From the NCBI GenBank assembly GCA_015680685.1, contig MNCI01034697.1, positions 1,364,763 through 1,428,762 of the forward strand: DNA of 64,000 bases. The letters are read 5' to 3'. This stretch comes from Gnetum montanum. Taxonomy: Eukaryota > Streptophyta > Gnetopsida > Gnetales > Gnetaceae. The position numbers and the translations under genes were made by a program. The notes beneath the pieces are model-generated. The model had not been told where the DNA came from. It did not search any database and worked only from the letters and a program-made list of their open reading frames with translations. Below are positions 35,127 to 45,999 of this stretch, piece after piece; positions within the stretch are counted from its first letter, which is position 1, and each line of letters begins with the position of its first letter.

Positions 35127-36015
35127 TGATGAGACGCGATATCGCATGCACCGCCACCAAATCTATAAATAAGAGGCAGCACTCCCCTCATTTATCATCC
35201 TAGGCTAGAAGTAGCAAAGCTTTGGCAAATTGATCATCCCAGACATAGAATATTTTCCATGTGCCCACAGTAGGAGTCCCTAAGTGAACGGATCTTTATT
35301 CGAGCAGCTTTGTACCTGAATGCAAGTTGTGTACGGAAATAAAGATGAGCTTTGTGGATAAACCTTGCAGTGCATGGAATAGGTTTATTTAATGTTATTT
35401 ATTACTTATTGTTAGCGCGGAATGAGTACGACTTGGTTACGAGCATTGACGAATGTGTACAGCTAACCAAGGAATCGGCTACTCATCGCGATTAGATTCT
35501 CTCACCCTTGTCTCCTAGAACGTGGGATGAGTATGACTTGATTACGAGCATCTACAAATGTGTACGGCTAGTCAAGGAATCAATTGCTCATCACACTTAA
35601 ACTAGTCAGGTGCCTCAGTACGACCACTTCGAGCACGTGCATTACGTGTGGTGATCCCAATAATGATTAGCATTTGGTAGCCACAGTTACACAGTTCAAG
35701 GTGTGTACGGTAAGTGGGAATGGATGTTGACGCTAGTTAATTTAGACCTAGGACATTAGTTAGAATTAGTTAGTTTTCTCAACCCTTTTCTCTTAGCGTA
35801 GAAGACATAAACCAGAAAAGACCAAAAAAATCATATACCTCGGACATACTTAACCATACACTGTGACAACAACAAGTAAGTCTGGGAAGACAACGAATGA
35901 TTAACCCCAAGTGTTCCATGGGGTGTTTAGGCATTTAGTCTATGGAATTCGATCAGATCGCACGTGCTACGCTCGTTTCGTATGGTTGAATGTAGGGGTA
36001 CCTCGCCACTCATCA
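35127..36015 (+). repeat. Athila-family solo LTR, 889 bp
   Basis: TGATGAG...CTCATCA ends; flanks GTATT (35122-35126) and GTAGT (36016-36020) are a TSD with one mismatch. It has TATAAATA at 35164-35171, only 37 bases from the start, preceded by a single CGCGATATCGC palindrome. A 104-bp unit is repeated in tandem from about 35416 (GCGGAATGAGTACGACTTGG) and 35520 (GTGGGATGAGTATGACTTGA). It is homologous to the LTRs of elements A and D. Confidence 0.85.
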
Positions 36016-36020
36016 GTAGT

Positions 36021-37202
36021 TGTATACTTTCAATATTATGAAGAATTTCATATTTACAAACCTTTTAATTGAGAGGATAATTTTTCCTCCAATTTATCAT
36101 AATATGTTTAAAAAATACAATTAGTATGTCTTAAAAAAAGTTTGCAAAAATTTTAAGAAAAGGTTTTAACTACCTATGATATTCTAATAGTAAAAGCAAG
36201 CATGTTTCCTATAAAAATTAAGGATCTTTTATTAATTTATTTGATTTTACTAACAATAAGCTTATTAGACCTATAGTGCACCTATCCATACAAGTTTGCA
36301 ATGTTGAGATTGGAGGCATTGGACCCCTAAACATAATAAAAATTAAAAATATTTAGAGGAGAAAGATTCTAAATAAAATCTCAATATTTTTGGGATGTCT
36401 TTTTATGTTTTTATGCATACAACCAATTCTAAAAAACCTCATCCTTGTGGTTGGAAAAGAATCAAGCCTTAATCTTATTTAGAAGCACCTAGAAGTTTGT
36501 AATGTCAATCAAGAAAAAATATGAAAAGTGCTTCAAATACAATATTTAATATCAACATTTAAATTTGATACATAAGGACCTTATAAGAAGAACTAAAGAA
36601 AGGACTATTAGAAATTCTACCAATGTTGATCCCAAACCCAAATACAAAAACGAGGAGGGTAAGTGCCATGTTGACAATTGACTATAAAATCATGCTAAAT
36701 CTTATGGCTGAGTTCTTAAAAGGACATTCCCTGAATGTAATGCATAGTACTCATAGAACCTAGTCACTATGGAAAATGAAAAAGGGCTTGCAAACATATC
36801 CTCTAGAAATAACAGTGCAGAATTGACAAAGATCTTACTTTTCATAAAGATGAATGGTGAAAAGGAACTCATATAGCCAATTGCATTTTATTGGAATAAG
36901 GCTAAGATGATGATGATGTTGTTGATGAAGATAACTATTACAAACATGTGGGATCACAAAACTTGAAAAAGCAATTTGACTTATAGTAGGATTTGGAAAT
37001 GTAGAAAGGGGGTGGGCATGGGGATGGAGGACTGAAGAGGGTGGGGGTGGAGGTGGAGGACTAAGGTGGGTGGGGGTATGATGCTTTGTTAAGGTGAACC
37101 ACAAACTATAGAAACCACAAAATTAAAAAACTTAATAGACCCTAAAGGTTACAAAGTGATTCCCTAGTCACTTATAATAAAAAAAAACAAAGGCAAATAG
37201 CA
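36021..37202. other. Noncoding segment with G-rich tract
   Basis: An AT-rich segment in which I recognise no gene or complete repeat. It sits left of element C and may be the 3' part of LINE L1-b, displaced by the element C insertion. A G-rich tract lies at 37010-37078. The 89-codon proline-rich frame at 36835-37104 on the minus strand is the complement of that tract. Confidence 0.3.
37010..37078 (+). other. G-rich tract, possible G-quadruplex
   Basis: More than six runs of three or more G, including GGGGGTGGGCATGGGG and GTGGGGGTGGAGGTGGAGG, within 70 bases. The spacing suits G-quadruplex folding on the plus strand. The surrounding DNA is AT-rich. Confidence 0.45.
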
Positions 37203-37207
37203 TCCCT

Positions 37208-37622
37208 TGTGATGAGGACACACCCAACCCTTATGTAATCCTCAATGTATTTTAGATGTGTGTGTCTTCCTATGATGATCTTATTGATGATGATGTTTCT
37301 AGGACGTTTTAGCATTTTTAGGGGTGTTTGAAGCTTATTTTGATGAGTTTAGAGGGTTCTAGGATCAATGGGAACTTGTTTGTAGGTGTCCAAAGGTTCC
37401 AAACCTCAAAATGAGCATCCTAAATTTTGGTCCTAGTAAGAGAGACTTCTCCATCTCTTACAAGACATCTCCTCCAAGACATATTGACTTTCTACAAGAC
37501 ATCTCCTCTAATTATTGTCGCTTTCAATTGGGATGTCTCCCACATGTCTAAGGCATCTCTGGCTAAAAATAGAAATTAATTTGTATTTTTAAATGTAAAG
37601 GAAGAAAAAAGGTCATACTAAG
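37208..37622 (+). repeat. Element C 5' LTR, left 415 bp
   Basis: Direct repeat of 45009-45420 (for example CCTCAAAATGAGCATCCTAA is identical in both). Inverted AGACATCT/AGATGTCT-type motifs cluster at 37460-37555. It is cut at 37622 by element D, and its right part is not found at 42780. Confidence 0.78.
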
Positions 37623-37720
37623 TGATGAGACACGATATCGCATGGGATGAAATATCGCGTATGCAATATCGCGTCGTCCCCTACGATATCGCATATGCAA
37701 TATTGCGGTCCGTCGTCATA
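37623..37720 (+). repeat. Element D 5' LTR stub with palindrome array
   Basis: TGATGAGACACGATATCGC starts it. Five ATATCGC/ATATTGC motifs fall in the first 85 bases. Homology to the LTR at 42002 ends at CATATC, just before the TATA box, and gag sequence follows at once. The deletion removed the promoter, R-U5, PBS and leader. Confidence 0.8.
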
Positions 37721-39370
37721 TCCTCTTCTCCTTCATCTCATCACTCACCCTCTCCTTCCACATCTGGGTGCAACCATCACGAGCATAATGGAGAGGATAA
37801 AGGTAAGAAAAATGAGAGACTTCGACGAGAGAGTCAAGAGAGAGGACAAGGGCATGAACAAAGGGAAAGTAGGGAACAACGAAGACATCATAGGCATAAT
37901 GAAAGAGATGATCATAACGAGCCCCTACTTGCAACCCGAAGTATGCTCGATATAATGGAGGCTATTAGAATTCCCACAAGGCATTTAAAAGATAGTCAGA
38001 TCAAATGCTTAGACATGAACAACATCCCATGATTTGAAGGGGGATACAACGTTGATCCGCAGCATCATTTATAGGCATTCCATGATGCCTATGTCTTGAA
38101 AAACATAGAGAACAAGTGGCAAAAACTTAAGTTGTTTCCCAGGACACTCACCAAGGAAGAAGAGAGTTAGTACTGGTCCTTAGAACCAGAAACCATCAGG
38201 AGGTGGAGTACAATGCTAGAACTCTTCAATCATAAGTATCAAATGTACTCTAGAGTGTCTAATTTGCATAAGCAGATCTAAGGCTGGAAACAAGGTAATC
38301 ATGAACCCTTGGATGCTGCCATGGCCCGCTACTACACATTGTTACATCTTTGCCTGGGCCATGGATACGCTCAACGGGATCAACTTTGCCACATCGTGGA
38401 TGGGCTAAGGCATGAAACTAGAAGAACCCTTGGGACTTATGCCCAAGGGAGACTATCAGAACTTAGAGCCCATGAAGTTCATCTCTTGTTGGAACAATTA
38501 GAAAAAGAAGAAGGTGAACTACAAAAAAGAGAGAGTGCAAAAGAATACAACCGTAATCCCTCCCTTCAGAAGAATGGAGTGAAATTTTGCAATGAAGAGG
38601 ATGAGTCACCACTCGAAGAGTTGATGAACAGAAAAACCTTGTCGATTCAAAAATTAACAACAGAAGTATCAGCTAAGATGGATCAATTGTGGGATTCCTT
38701 AGACTTCAAACTTGAAATTGCCTTGAAAATTATAGAAGAGTCTAAGGAGGAACGAAGTAGTGACAAAGATAAGACAAAGCAGAGCAATTCAAGCCCTGCA
38801 CATAACAAGGGTAAGGGGATAATTACTATCTCTGATGAGGTTGTGGATTTGGACACAGACGATGACGGTGGATGTGAGATCTGCCATTATGATCATCCCA
38901 AGGGATGTTCTCTAATCATCTCACATTTACAAGAGTCTGGGGTGTATGCACTTAATCCAAGACTTAACCAATGGCAAACACCCCGAAGGTTACCTTATCC
39001 CCAAGGTAACCCAAGGCAGTTCCACCAACCACTAACGTACTATCCAAGTGGAACTCCACCACAACCCATCGAATAGCATCAACAGTGGCAATACCCATAG
39101 TCATGGGGGATGTCACCACCAACACAACAGTACCCTTACTGGTAGCCCAATCCATATGGTTATTATGTGCAGCAGTTGGTTTCTCCAAGTGACTCTATGA
39201 GTCACACAACTTCCCAACGTCACTACCAAGTTCGGGAGTACTTTAGGAGGACTCCTTCTCCTCCAGGAGGCACCCCACATACTTACCATCCTCCAACTCC
39301 ATCCACACCTCTTCCACCGATAGTTCCCACAACACCTCCTACTCCAACAATGCAAGGGGAATTCTCCACT
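37721..39370 (+). pseudogene. Element D gag (255 codons still open)
   Basis: This is the best preserved gag of the Athila-like family here. After a charged N-terminal part (37780-37960, ENER..HRHNERDD-like), the gag domain runs 38080-38420 (ENKWQKLKLFPRTLTKEE, WSTMLELFNHKYQMYSRV). The frame 38309-39076 is open for 255 codons: RDQLCHIVDGLRHETRRTLG, a coiled coil (LLLEQLEKEEGELQKRES), a KMDQLWDSL helix, an acidic patch, and the zinc-binding CEICHYDHPKGC (CX2CX3HX3C, near 38875). A proline/glutamine-rich tail follows to about 39370. Stops precede and follow the open part. Confidence 0.82.
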
Positions 39371-39985
39371 TAACCGCAGCAACACCATGCTGCAAGAGCT
39401 GTAAATATTCAACCTGCTGCTAGTTCTAATAACTGTAAAAAGAGAAGACCTTTCTTCAGAACCAAAATCCTAAACAAGCTCTCACAACAAGCAGTTGAGT
39501 CTAGGTACACTCCTCCACCATCTAACACTTCGGAGAACCCTTCAGTCCAACAGAGTTGTACATATATGGTTATGTTAATGCATACCATAACCAACTGGAT
39601 TAAGGTAGGCCACCTTCTCAGGAAACTAACTGGTCCTGGAAGCCCCTTAATCTATTTACAAATCACCAGGAATGAACCACATAAGGCTCTTCTTGACTCA
39701 GGTTCTGGAGTCAATTTAATATCATTAGAGATGTATCAAGCCTAGAACCTACCCCAACTTAAGAAGAGCAACATACAACTAGAGCTGACAAACCAGTCCA
39801 TCACCATTCCCTTGGGATTGGTGGAGGACATTGTTACTACTGTGTGTGGAGCTGACAAACCATGCCAATAATGAAGGCATAGACACATTGGAATATGAGC
39901 ATTGCCAACTCCCACCCCTCAACCTATGATCATCAATTGGGAGGAGTTGGGCACTTCTACAAAATTCAAATAGACATTCATTATT
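39371..39985 (+). pseudogene. Element D gag-protease linker and protease (truncated)
   Basis: The linker includes MHTITNWIKVG, matching A and E. The protease has YLQITRNEPHKALLDSGSGVN with an intact active-site Asp (codon 39695-39697) and LELTNQSITIPLGLVEDIV. At about 39850 the sequence jumps from the protease to the pre-RT linker (a stretch like LPTPTPQPMIINWEELG), then at about 39985 to the 3' end of pol. RT, RNase H and integrase are absent. Confidence 0.75.
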
Positions 39986-40206
39986 TTAGATCTCTCCCTT
40001 GAAATTTAGTCATGTGGGAGATAGCCACCTATGCTAATCATATGGGGGCCCTTAGTTCTTTTTAAGTTTTTTTTTACACATTTTTGTTTTACACATTTTT
40101 GTTTTACAAGTTTTTGTTTTACAAATTTCTTTAACTTGTCTTGTTTTTGTTTTACAACTTTCTTTAACTTTTCTTGTTTTTGTTTTACAACATCGTTATA
40201 CTTTTC

Positions 40207-40238
<32 letters not shown>

Positions 40239-42001
40239 ACTCCACCCTATAAGTTTGTCACCCAATAAGTGTTCTTCATGATGGTATGAACTATTTTCAT
40301 GTTGATTGCTAATGTTTGGTTTTTTACCTTTAAGTCACGATGTTGATACTAAGTTATGTTTCTTTTGATATGGCAAGCAATGAGTTCACTTCATCTATCC
40401 ATCCACCAGTTTCTATGGTCTCTCTTGGCTTGGAAATGTACAGTCTCCTTCATAATAAGAACTTTAATAAATCAGTGACTGGGCACTTCTCAAACTAAGA
40501 AATGGCTCAAGGTTTGAAAAGGCTGTGACTTCAAGGGAACTTGATACTTTTGTCTTGGCCATTCTCTTGGGTGCTTGGATGTTTTCTTCTTGGGTTTTCT
40601 CCCTGTTCCGATGTTACCCAATTATCAAAAGCTGAGACAATAAAAATAACAAAGTCTTTGCATGGTGTGGTTCTCATGCATAAAAACACAAAACACCAAA
40701 AAAAAGAAAAAACAAAGGTGAGAATTCAAAGCACACCCCTTAGACGAAATAATCTATTGGGCTACAAGCACTGGTTATGGAACTAAAAATGTTCCTTCTA
40801 ACTAAGGCCCTTCTCACTTCCCATTCTCTCCTTGTTTCATCAAGATGGTGGTGACTCTTAGGTGAAGGCATTCTTGTTACTTCAAGAGGATGGTTTGGCC
40901 ACATGCATTAATGCAAAATCACTGGATGTGGTTGGTTTGAGGCTAGAGTTGGAATGAGATTTTCCAAGTCACTTTAATCATAAACTACACAAGGGGTTGT
41001 ACACCACCTTGTTCTTGGGATTCCATTCCATTCTATTTTCTCCATCCTTCTCTCCATTCTTCACCTCATTGCCAGTTGTATCATTAGTATATATATTTTG
41101 GTTGATGCATTGTTTTCTTTTTGGTAAATTCTTGTAGTTAAGACTTTAACTCTTGTTCCAATTGACATTCCCAGAGCCTACGGACTCTTTGAATGTGGGT
41201 TTGTCAAGGCATTAAGGGCATGAGCCTGCTTTGGGGATGACCCACTAACAGTTCTATTTGGTGCACCAGTTAAATTCTTTTCCCTAACATTTTTGCAATT
41301 AATTCTATTTTGTTCATTTCCATCTTGACATCCATTTCATCGATGTCATAGTTCTTCCTTTTTATCTATCTTTCTTACTCCTTTTCTTTCTCCATTCTAA
41401 CACTACCGGAGGTTCGCGATTAGTCATGGGGCTACGGGGCCCGATTTTTTCAATTTTCTCCTAGCCCTAATTTTTTCAAATTTTTCCTAACCCCTACACC
41501 TTTGGTAGTCATCATTAATACATCCCCAAATCTGAAATTAGCCATACCACAACCTAGCCAATGGACCTACACCGAAGCAAGGTATTAATTACATGATGAT
41601 TCATTTACCCTTGCTAATATATGATTATGTTGTGTGTGCAAATGGCAATCCTACAATAATGGATTGGATCTTGAGCAAACACTTGGAATGGAGCCATGCT
41701 GGAAGCAGCTATGCAAGGAGCAAGATCGATGGCGCGCTTACGGATGGACAACGAAAGATACAATCTTGGCATTGGCAGCAGCAACACTTCTTTCTTTCTT
41801 CTCTCTCATCTACCAACTAAGGCCTGATGTCAATGTAATAAGGTGTTCACCCTTGTTGTCATGAACACCAGTTTTGTCAAGTCTTGTAATGATGATCCAT
41901 TCACATGTCATCCTATTAGTTCCATTCACCTCAATAATCCCATACCTTCCCAATATTTTGTAAGGAACTTGAGGACAAGTTTTCATTTACTCATGGAGGT
42001 A
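39986..42001 (+). other. Element D 3' noncoding region with GT microsatellite and hairpin
   Basis: It matches the 3' regions of A and E. In order: a TTTTTGTTTTACA minisatellite (40060-40200), a GT microsatellite (40213-40239), the conserved hairpin (40657-40682), the CACTGGTTATGGAACTA block (40757-40785), the block at 41170-41250, and a segment (41490-41930) homologous to the 145-codon ORF of element A. A short purine tract (CATGGAGGTA, 41992-42001) abuts the 3' LTR. Short open frames here (40541-40786, 41593-41864) lack independent support. Confidence 0.6.
40657..40682 (+). other. Conserved hairpin in Athila-family 3' region (copy in D)
   Basis: TTTGCATG at 40657-40664 faces CATGCATA at 40675-40682, leaving a stem of six or seven pairs. 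It is homologous to the hairpins in A and E. Confidence 0.45.
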
Positions 42002-42779
42002 TGATGAGACGCGATATCGTGTATGCAATATCACAGCCACTGTGATATCGCATCCCTTACAATATCATGTACGCGATATCGCGGTGCACCATCATATCTA
42101 TAAATAAGAGGCAGCTCTCCCTTATTTCCTCATCCTAGGCTAGATAGTAGGGAAACTCTGGTAGATTGATCACTCTAGAGATAGAATATTTTCCATGTGC
42201 CCGTAGTAGGAGTCCTAAAGTGAACGAACTTTATTTGAGCAACATTGTACCTGAACACAAGTTGTGTACGGTAATAAAGATGAACTTCTTGGATAAACCT
42301 TGCAGTGCATGGAATAGGATTTTATTTAATGCTATTTATTACTTTCTCTCTCACCCTTATCTCCTAGTAATGCGGAATGAGTATGACTTGATTACGAGCA
42401 TTTAAGGATGTGTACGGATAATCAAGGAATAGATGCTCATCGCACTTAGGCTAGATTAGATTCTCTCAACCCTTTCCTCCTAGTTAAGTACCTCAGTACG
42501 ACCACTTCAAGCACATGTATTACGTGTGGTGATCCCAGCAACAATTAGCATTTGGTAGCCATGGTTGCATCAGTTCAGGGTGTGTACGGTAAGTGGGAAT
42601 GGATGCTGACGCTAGGTAATTTAGACTTAGTTCATTAGTTAGAGTTAGTAATTAGTTTCTCAACCCTTCACCTCAATAGCATAGGAGATAAAACATAAAA
42701 ATCTATAAAAATCATATACCTCGGACTTACTTAACCATACATCATGATAACTACAAGTCTGGGAAGACAACGAATAATC
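42002..42779 (+). repeat. Element D 3' LTR, right end missing
   Basis: It begins TGATGAGACGCGATATCG. Five ATATC palindrome motifs precede TATAAATA (42099-42106). One copy of the 104-bp unit is present (from about 42360). Homology to 35127-36015 stops near GACAACGAATAATCA at 42765-42779, and element C gag-type sequence follows, so a deletion joined the two. Confidence 0.85.
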
Positions 42780-43970
42780 AAGAGCTTGGACAAGAGCTTT
42801 GAGGGCTCAAAAACTTCTTTGAGGCTTTTGTGGTTGAAATGCAAGTAGTCCTTCATAAATTAATTATCCACAAGTACTAATATTGTGTGGAAACTTAAGG
42901 AAGAAGTGAAGAGAATACTTTTGCATGTATGCAGAGATCAAGAGAAACAAATGATTGAAGGACTCCAAGGAGAGAAGAGACAAGAACTCAAAGATATAAT
43001 CAAAGGTTTTCTTTTCTTCATAATAAGGAGAAAAATGATTATGAAAGGTCTATAAATATTTTAATAAGTTTTTTACAAGTTCCTCATGTGAATATTCCCA
43101 TCCTTAAGGATGTTGAAGAAGTAGATCTTTCTTTCTTAGATTAAAGTTATGAATAAGACTTTTCTTGTTGAGCAACTTTCTAGTGAGTCAATGATTCATG
43201 TTGTTGAGAGAAAAATTGAAGGATTAATAGCTACATGGTGGGACAAGGAATCTCTCAAATACTTTGAAGAACATGAAAGGACTATTAAGAGTTAGCAACT
43301 TATGGAATTTATGCTAAAGCAAAAGTTTGAGAAAACATCCTTTCATTATGCAATCATCAAGAAGCTAAAATTTCTCAGACAAGGAGATTAAGAGGTAAAA
43401 GATTATTATGTTGAATTTTGTAAAGCCTTGGAAAAGGTTCATGTTCATTATACTAAGTATAGGTAAGATTCTAACTTCATTAGTGGATTAAGGATGCAAT
43501 ACCAACAATTATTAGCATTCTATAAGCCTAATACTCTTGATGAAGCCTATGATCATGTTGTCAAGACTAAAATGAAAATCACAAATTTTGGCTTAAGGAA
43601 GGATAAAGATCACAAGAAAAGGGGTGAGAAATACATAGCTCACAAGCTAAGGAAATCATTCAAGGAGGATTAAAGATGAGAAAATGAAGGAAAGGAAGTC
43701 TACTTTTCCAATGAGGGATTGAAGAGGGAATGATCTCTAAGAGATAAAGATATCTATTATAATTGTGGTGAATCAAGTCATAAATAATGATAGTGCAAAA
43801 ATCCAAATAAGAATGCCTCTACATGTAAAGAAATTCAAACTATGCAAGAGAATCAACCTAAATCTTCAAAGAAGATATGTAAACCTAATCCTTTATATAG
43901 GGTTGATCAAAGTGAGTTGAATAGTTGTAGTTTTGTTAGACATGTTACCGCTAATGAGGATGTTATGAGA
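42780..43970 (+). pseudogene. Element C gag with zinc knuckle (broken)
   Basis: Charged helical N-terminus (QEKQMIEGLQGEKRQELKD), then a gag domain: ERKIEGLIATWWDKESLKYF, QKFEKTSFHYAIIKKLKFL, DYYVEFCKALEKVHVHYTKY, LRMQYQQLLAFYKPNTLDEA. A zinc knuckle follows at about 43755-43805 (YNCGESSH..WC); the first Cys and the spacing have decayed. Several stops break the frame. Gag sequence this similar across a long WW-type helix is typical of chromovirus-like plant gypsy elements. Confidence 0.7.
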
Positions 43971-43984
43971 AAGATTTTGTGATG

Positions 43985-44290
43985 TTAAAGGTCTTTCTTT
44001 AAGTGTTCTTATTGATGATGGAGTAAAAGAAAATGTAATTTCTACTAAGGTTGTAAAGTCATTACATTCTGCTACAATTCTTCATCCTAATCCATACAAA
44101 GTGCATTGGTTAATGAAGAATCATTATAAGCAAGGAAAGAAACAATGCCTTATTGATTATTCCATTAGAGATTTTCATGATCATATTCTTTGTGATTTAT
44201 CATTTATTGATTGTTCATATCTCATATTTGGTAGACCATGGAATTATGATAATAACACTATCTTTGATGTTAAAAACAATAGTTAGATTA
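43985..44290 (+). pseudogene. Element C aspartic protease
   Basis: The motif LIDDGVKENVIST lies at about 44007-44046, followed by PNPYKVHWLMKNH, KQCLIDYSIRDFHDHILCDL and YLIFGRPWNYDNNTIFD. This order matches the protease of plant chromoviruses, in which the segment ends in LLGRPW.YD. The piece 44101-44286 is open for 61 codons. A stop and a frame change separate the active-site part from the rest. Confidence 0.72.
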
Positions 44291-44996
44291 TGAGGTAAGA
44301 CAGTCATAAGTTTAGGTTGTTTTCCATTATTTTTGATGGTGAGGTTGGTAACTTGAATTCTTCATTGATGCTTCCTAGTTGTAAGGAGATTGTAAGTGTG
44401 AACGCTATTTATGATGATGAAATTTTCTTTGATGCTAAAGAGAATGTATTTTATATGGATGCTATTACTGTTTGTGTGGAGTCTCATATGAGAGAAAAGA
44501 ATGATGTTTTTGCTACTATTCAATCTTGGATGTTGATGGTAGTAGTATGTTGGTTGATGCTTTTGGGCACTTATGTAAGTTTTAGGCTAAAATTTGTATT
44601 AGCAAAGAGATGTTGGAAGAATAAGGAAGATCAATTAGTAGCAAGTGGAGAAATGTCACTAGTATTTAGGCATTGGACAAGGAGGGCTCCTCCATGGGTT
44701 GGTGCTAAAAATTATTTTTCTAGATCCTCCTACCACTTTTGTGTAGCTTTGAGTCATCATGGGGATGCAACGAAAGCATTCCAAGGAGATGCTTAGATGA
44801 AGGAAATGTGGTGGGGAATGAGGACAACCCTTCATGAGCAAGGAAAGCTCAAAACCAAAACTTCAAATGATAATTAGTCTCATGTTTTTGATGCATTAAG
44901 TTTCAATTATTATGCTAAGTATGATTACCTTGAGTCATAGGGACATGGTGCCTTCCAACTTATGAAGGGTCATTAAGCATGACATTTTATTCTTAA
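44291..44996 (+). pseudogene. Element C residual pol fragment (159-codon open frame)
   Basis: The frame 44317-44796 begins as the post-protease linker of gypsy elements (FDGEVGNLNSSLMLPSCKEI). After about codon 75 it changes character, which suggests a deletion junction near 44540. RT, RNase H and integrase are absent. The second half (KEDQLVASGEMSLVFRHWTR) has no domain I recognise. The tail before the 3' LTR is noncoding. Confidence 0.4.
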
Positions 44997-45008
44997 GGGT
45001 AGAAGAGA
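44997..45008 (+). other. Element C polypurine tract
   Basis: The 12 bases AGGGTAGAAGAGA-like before TGATGAGG at 45009 are purines except one T. Their position immediately upstream of the 3' LTR fits the plus-strand priming site. Confidence 0.5.
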
Positions 45009-45788
45009 TGATGAGGACATCTCCCAACCCATGTGTAATCCTTAATGTATTTTGAATGTGTGTATCTTGTTTGTGTGTTTCTTCTTATGTTGACCTTATT
45101 GCTGATGATTCCAAGGTATTTTGACATGTCTGGAGGTTTTGAAGCTTACTTTGATGAGTTTAGGAGGTTTTGGGATCAATGGATACTTGTTTGGAGGTGT
45201 CTAGAGGTTCCAAACCTCAAAATGAGCATCCTAAATTTTGGCCTTGGCAAGAGAGATGTCTCCACCTCCTATAAGACATCTCCAATTTCTACAAGATTTC
45301 TACTCTTATTATTGTTGCTCTCAATTGGAATGTCTTCCACATGTCAAAGACATCTCTAGTGATCAACAAAAAATAATTTTTATGTTTAAATGTAAAGGAA
45401 GATGGAAGGTCATACCAAGAAACTAAAATAAGAGTCCAAGGCCTAAGTTTGGGCAAGATTAAGAGAAGAAAGTTAAGTGAGAACTTTGAGAGACCTCAAG
45501 GAGAGAGCTTGTGTAAGAAAAAATGAGTGAGGCAAGGGAGAGCACTTGAGAGAGGTTGAGAGGATCACTTATTAGTGTCTTGTCTTGAGCTTTCGCTTCT
45601 TGGGTGAGTTATGAGTTAAGCTTGGCTCCTCCATCTTTGATGTATTTCTCTATTTTTTGAGAGTTTTCTTTTATAAAAATACATATTTTCTCCCTTTATT
45701 TGTGTTGTTCTTGTTTGCTAAGCTTAATTTTCTTATGAAATTGGTGGAATGGTTCCTTTTGGGGTTTTTTATGGTAGGCTTCACATCA
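45009..45788 (+). repeat. Element C 3' LTR
   Basis: Its first 415 bases match 37208-37622. It ends CTTCACATCA, followed by TSD TCCCT (45789-45793). AGATGTCT/AGACATCT motifs lie at 45254-45355. The short open frames within (45045-45359, 45238-45426) are LTR sequence. Confidence 0.8.
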
Positions 45789-45999
45789 TCCCTAGACAAT
45801 TGCTAATAAATCCAAATCAAAATATTAACATTACACTTCTCAAGAGAACTTAATATTTTTTCAAAGCTTGCCACATAGCATTGAAGTCAAACTAAGCTAG
45901 CAATAGAACACTTCATACCATAGTCCATCTCAATATAAATTTTGTTTCAATACCAAGCATCTAATTTACATTCTCATATGAAGAAAATAATCTCAAAAA

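Larger units (their letters stand above)
37623..42779 (+). mobile_element. Element D: Athila-family element with large internal deletions
   Basis: From the left: about 100 bp of 5' LTR, then directly gag, protease, a deleted RT-RNase H-integrase region, the long 3' noncoding region, and a 3' LTR lacking its last 110-120 bp. Gag and protease are close to those of elements A and E. CTAAG at 37618-37622 would be the left TSD; the right one was lost with the LTR end. It cannot move by itself. Confidence 0.8.
37208..45788 (+). mobile_element. Element C: Ty3/gypsy retrotransposon, deleted and nested, TSD TCCCT
   Basis: It has homologous LTR sequences at 37208-37622 and 45009-45788, gag with a zinc knuckle and a chromovirus-like protease. 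The 5-bp duplications TCCCT lie at 37203-37207 and 45789-45793. Element D sits in its 5' LTR. The rest of the 5' LTR, the PBS and the gag start were lost at D's right edge, and RT, RNase H and integrase are missing after the protease. The left LTR starts TGTGATGAGG; the right copy reads GATGATGAGG there. Confidence 0.78.

Noticed and set aside
36835-37104. 89-codon proline-rich minus-strand frame
   Set aside because: It is the complement of the G-rich tract at 37010-37078; the prolines come from simple sequence and the remainder has no domain.
40006-40245. Lysine/glutamine-repeat minus-strand frame
   Set aside because: It is the translated complement of the TTTTTGTTTTACA minisatellite and GT microsatellite of element D.
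44101-44796. Intact functional protease-pol of element C
   Set aside because: The two open frames are short, separated by a stop, and RT to integrase is absent before the 3' LTR.
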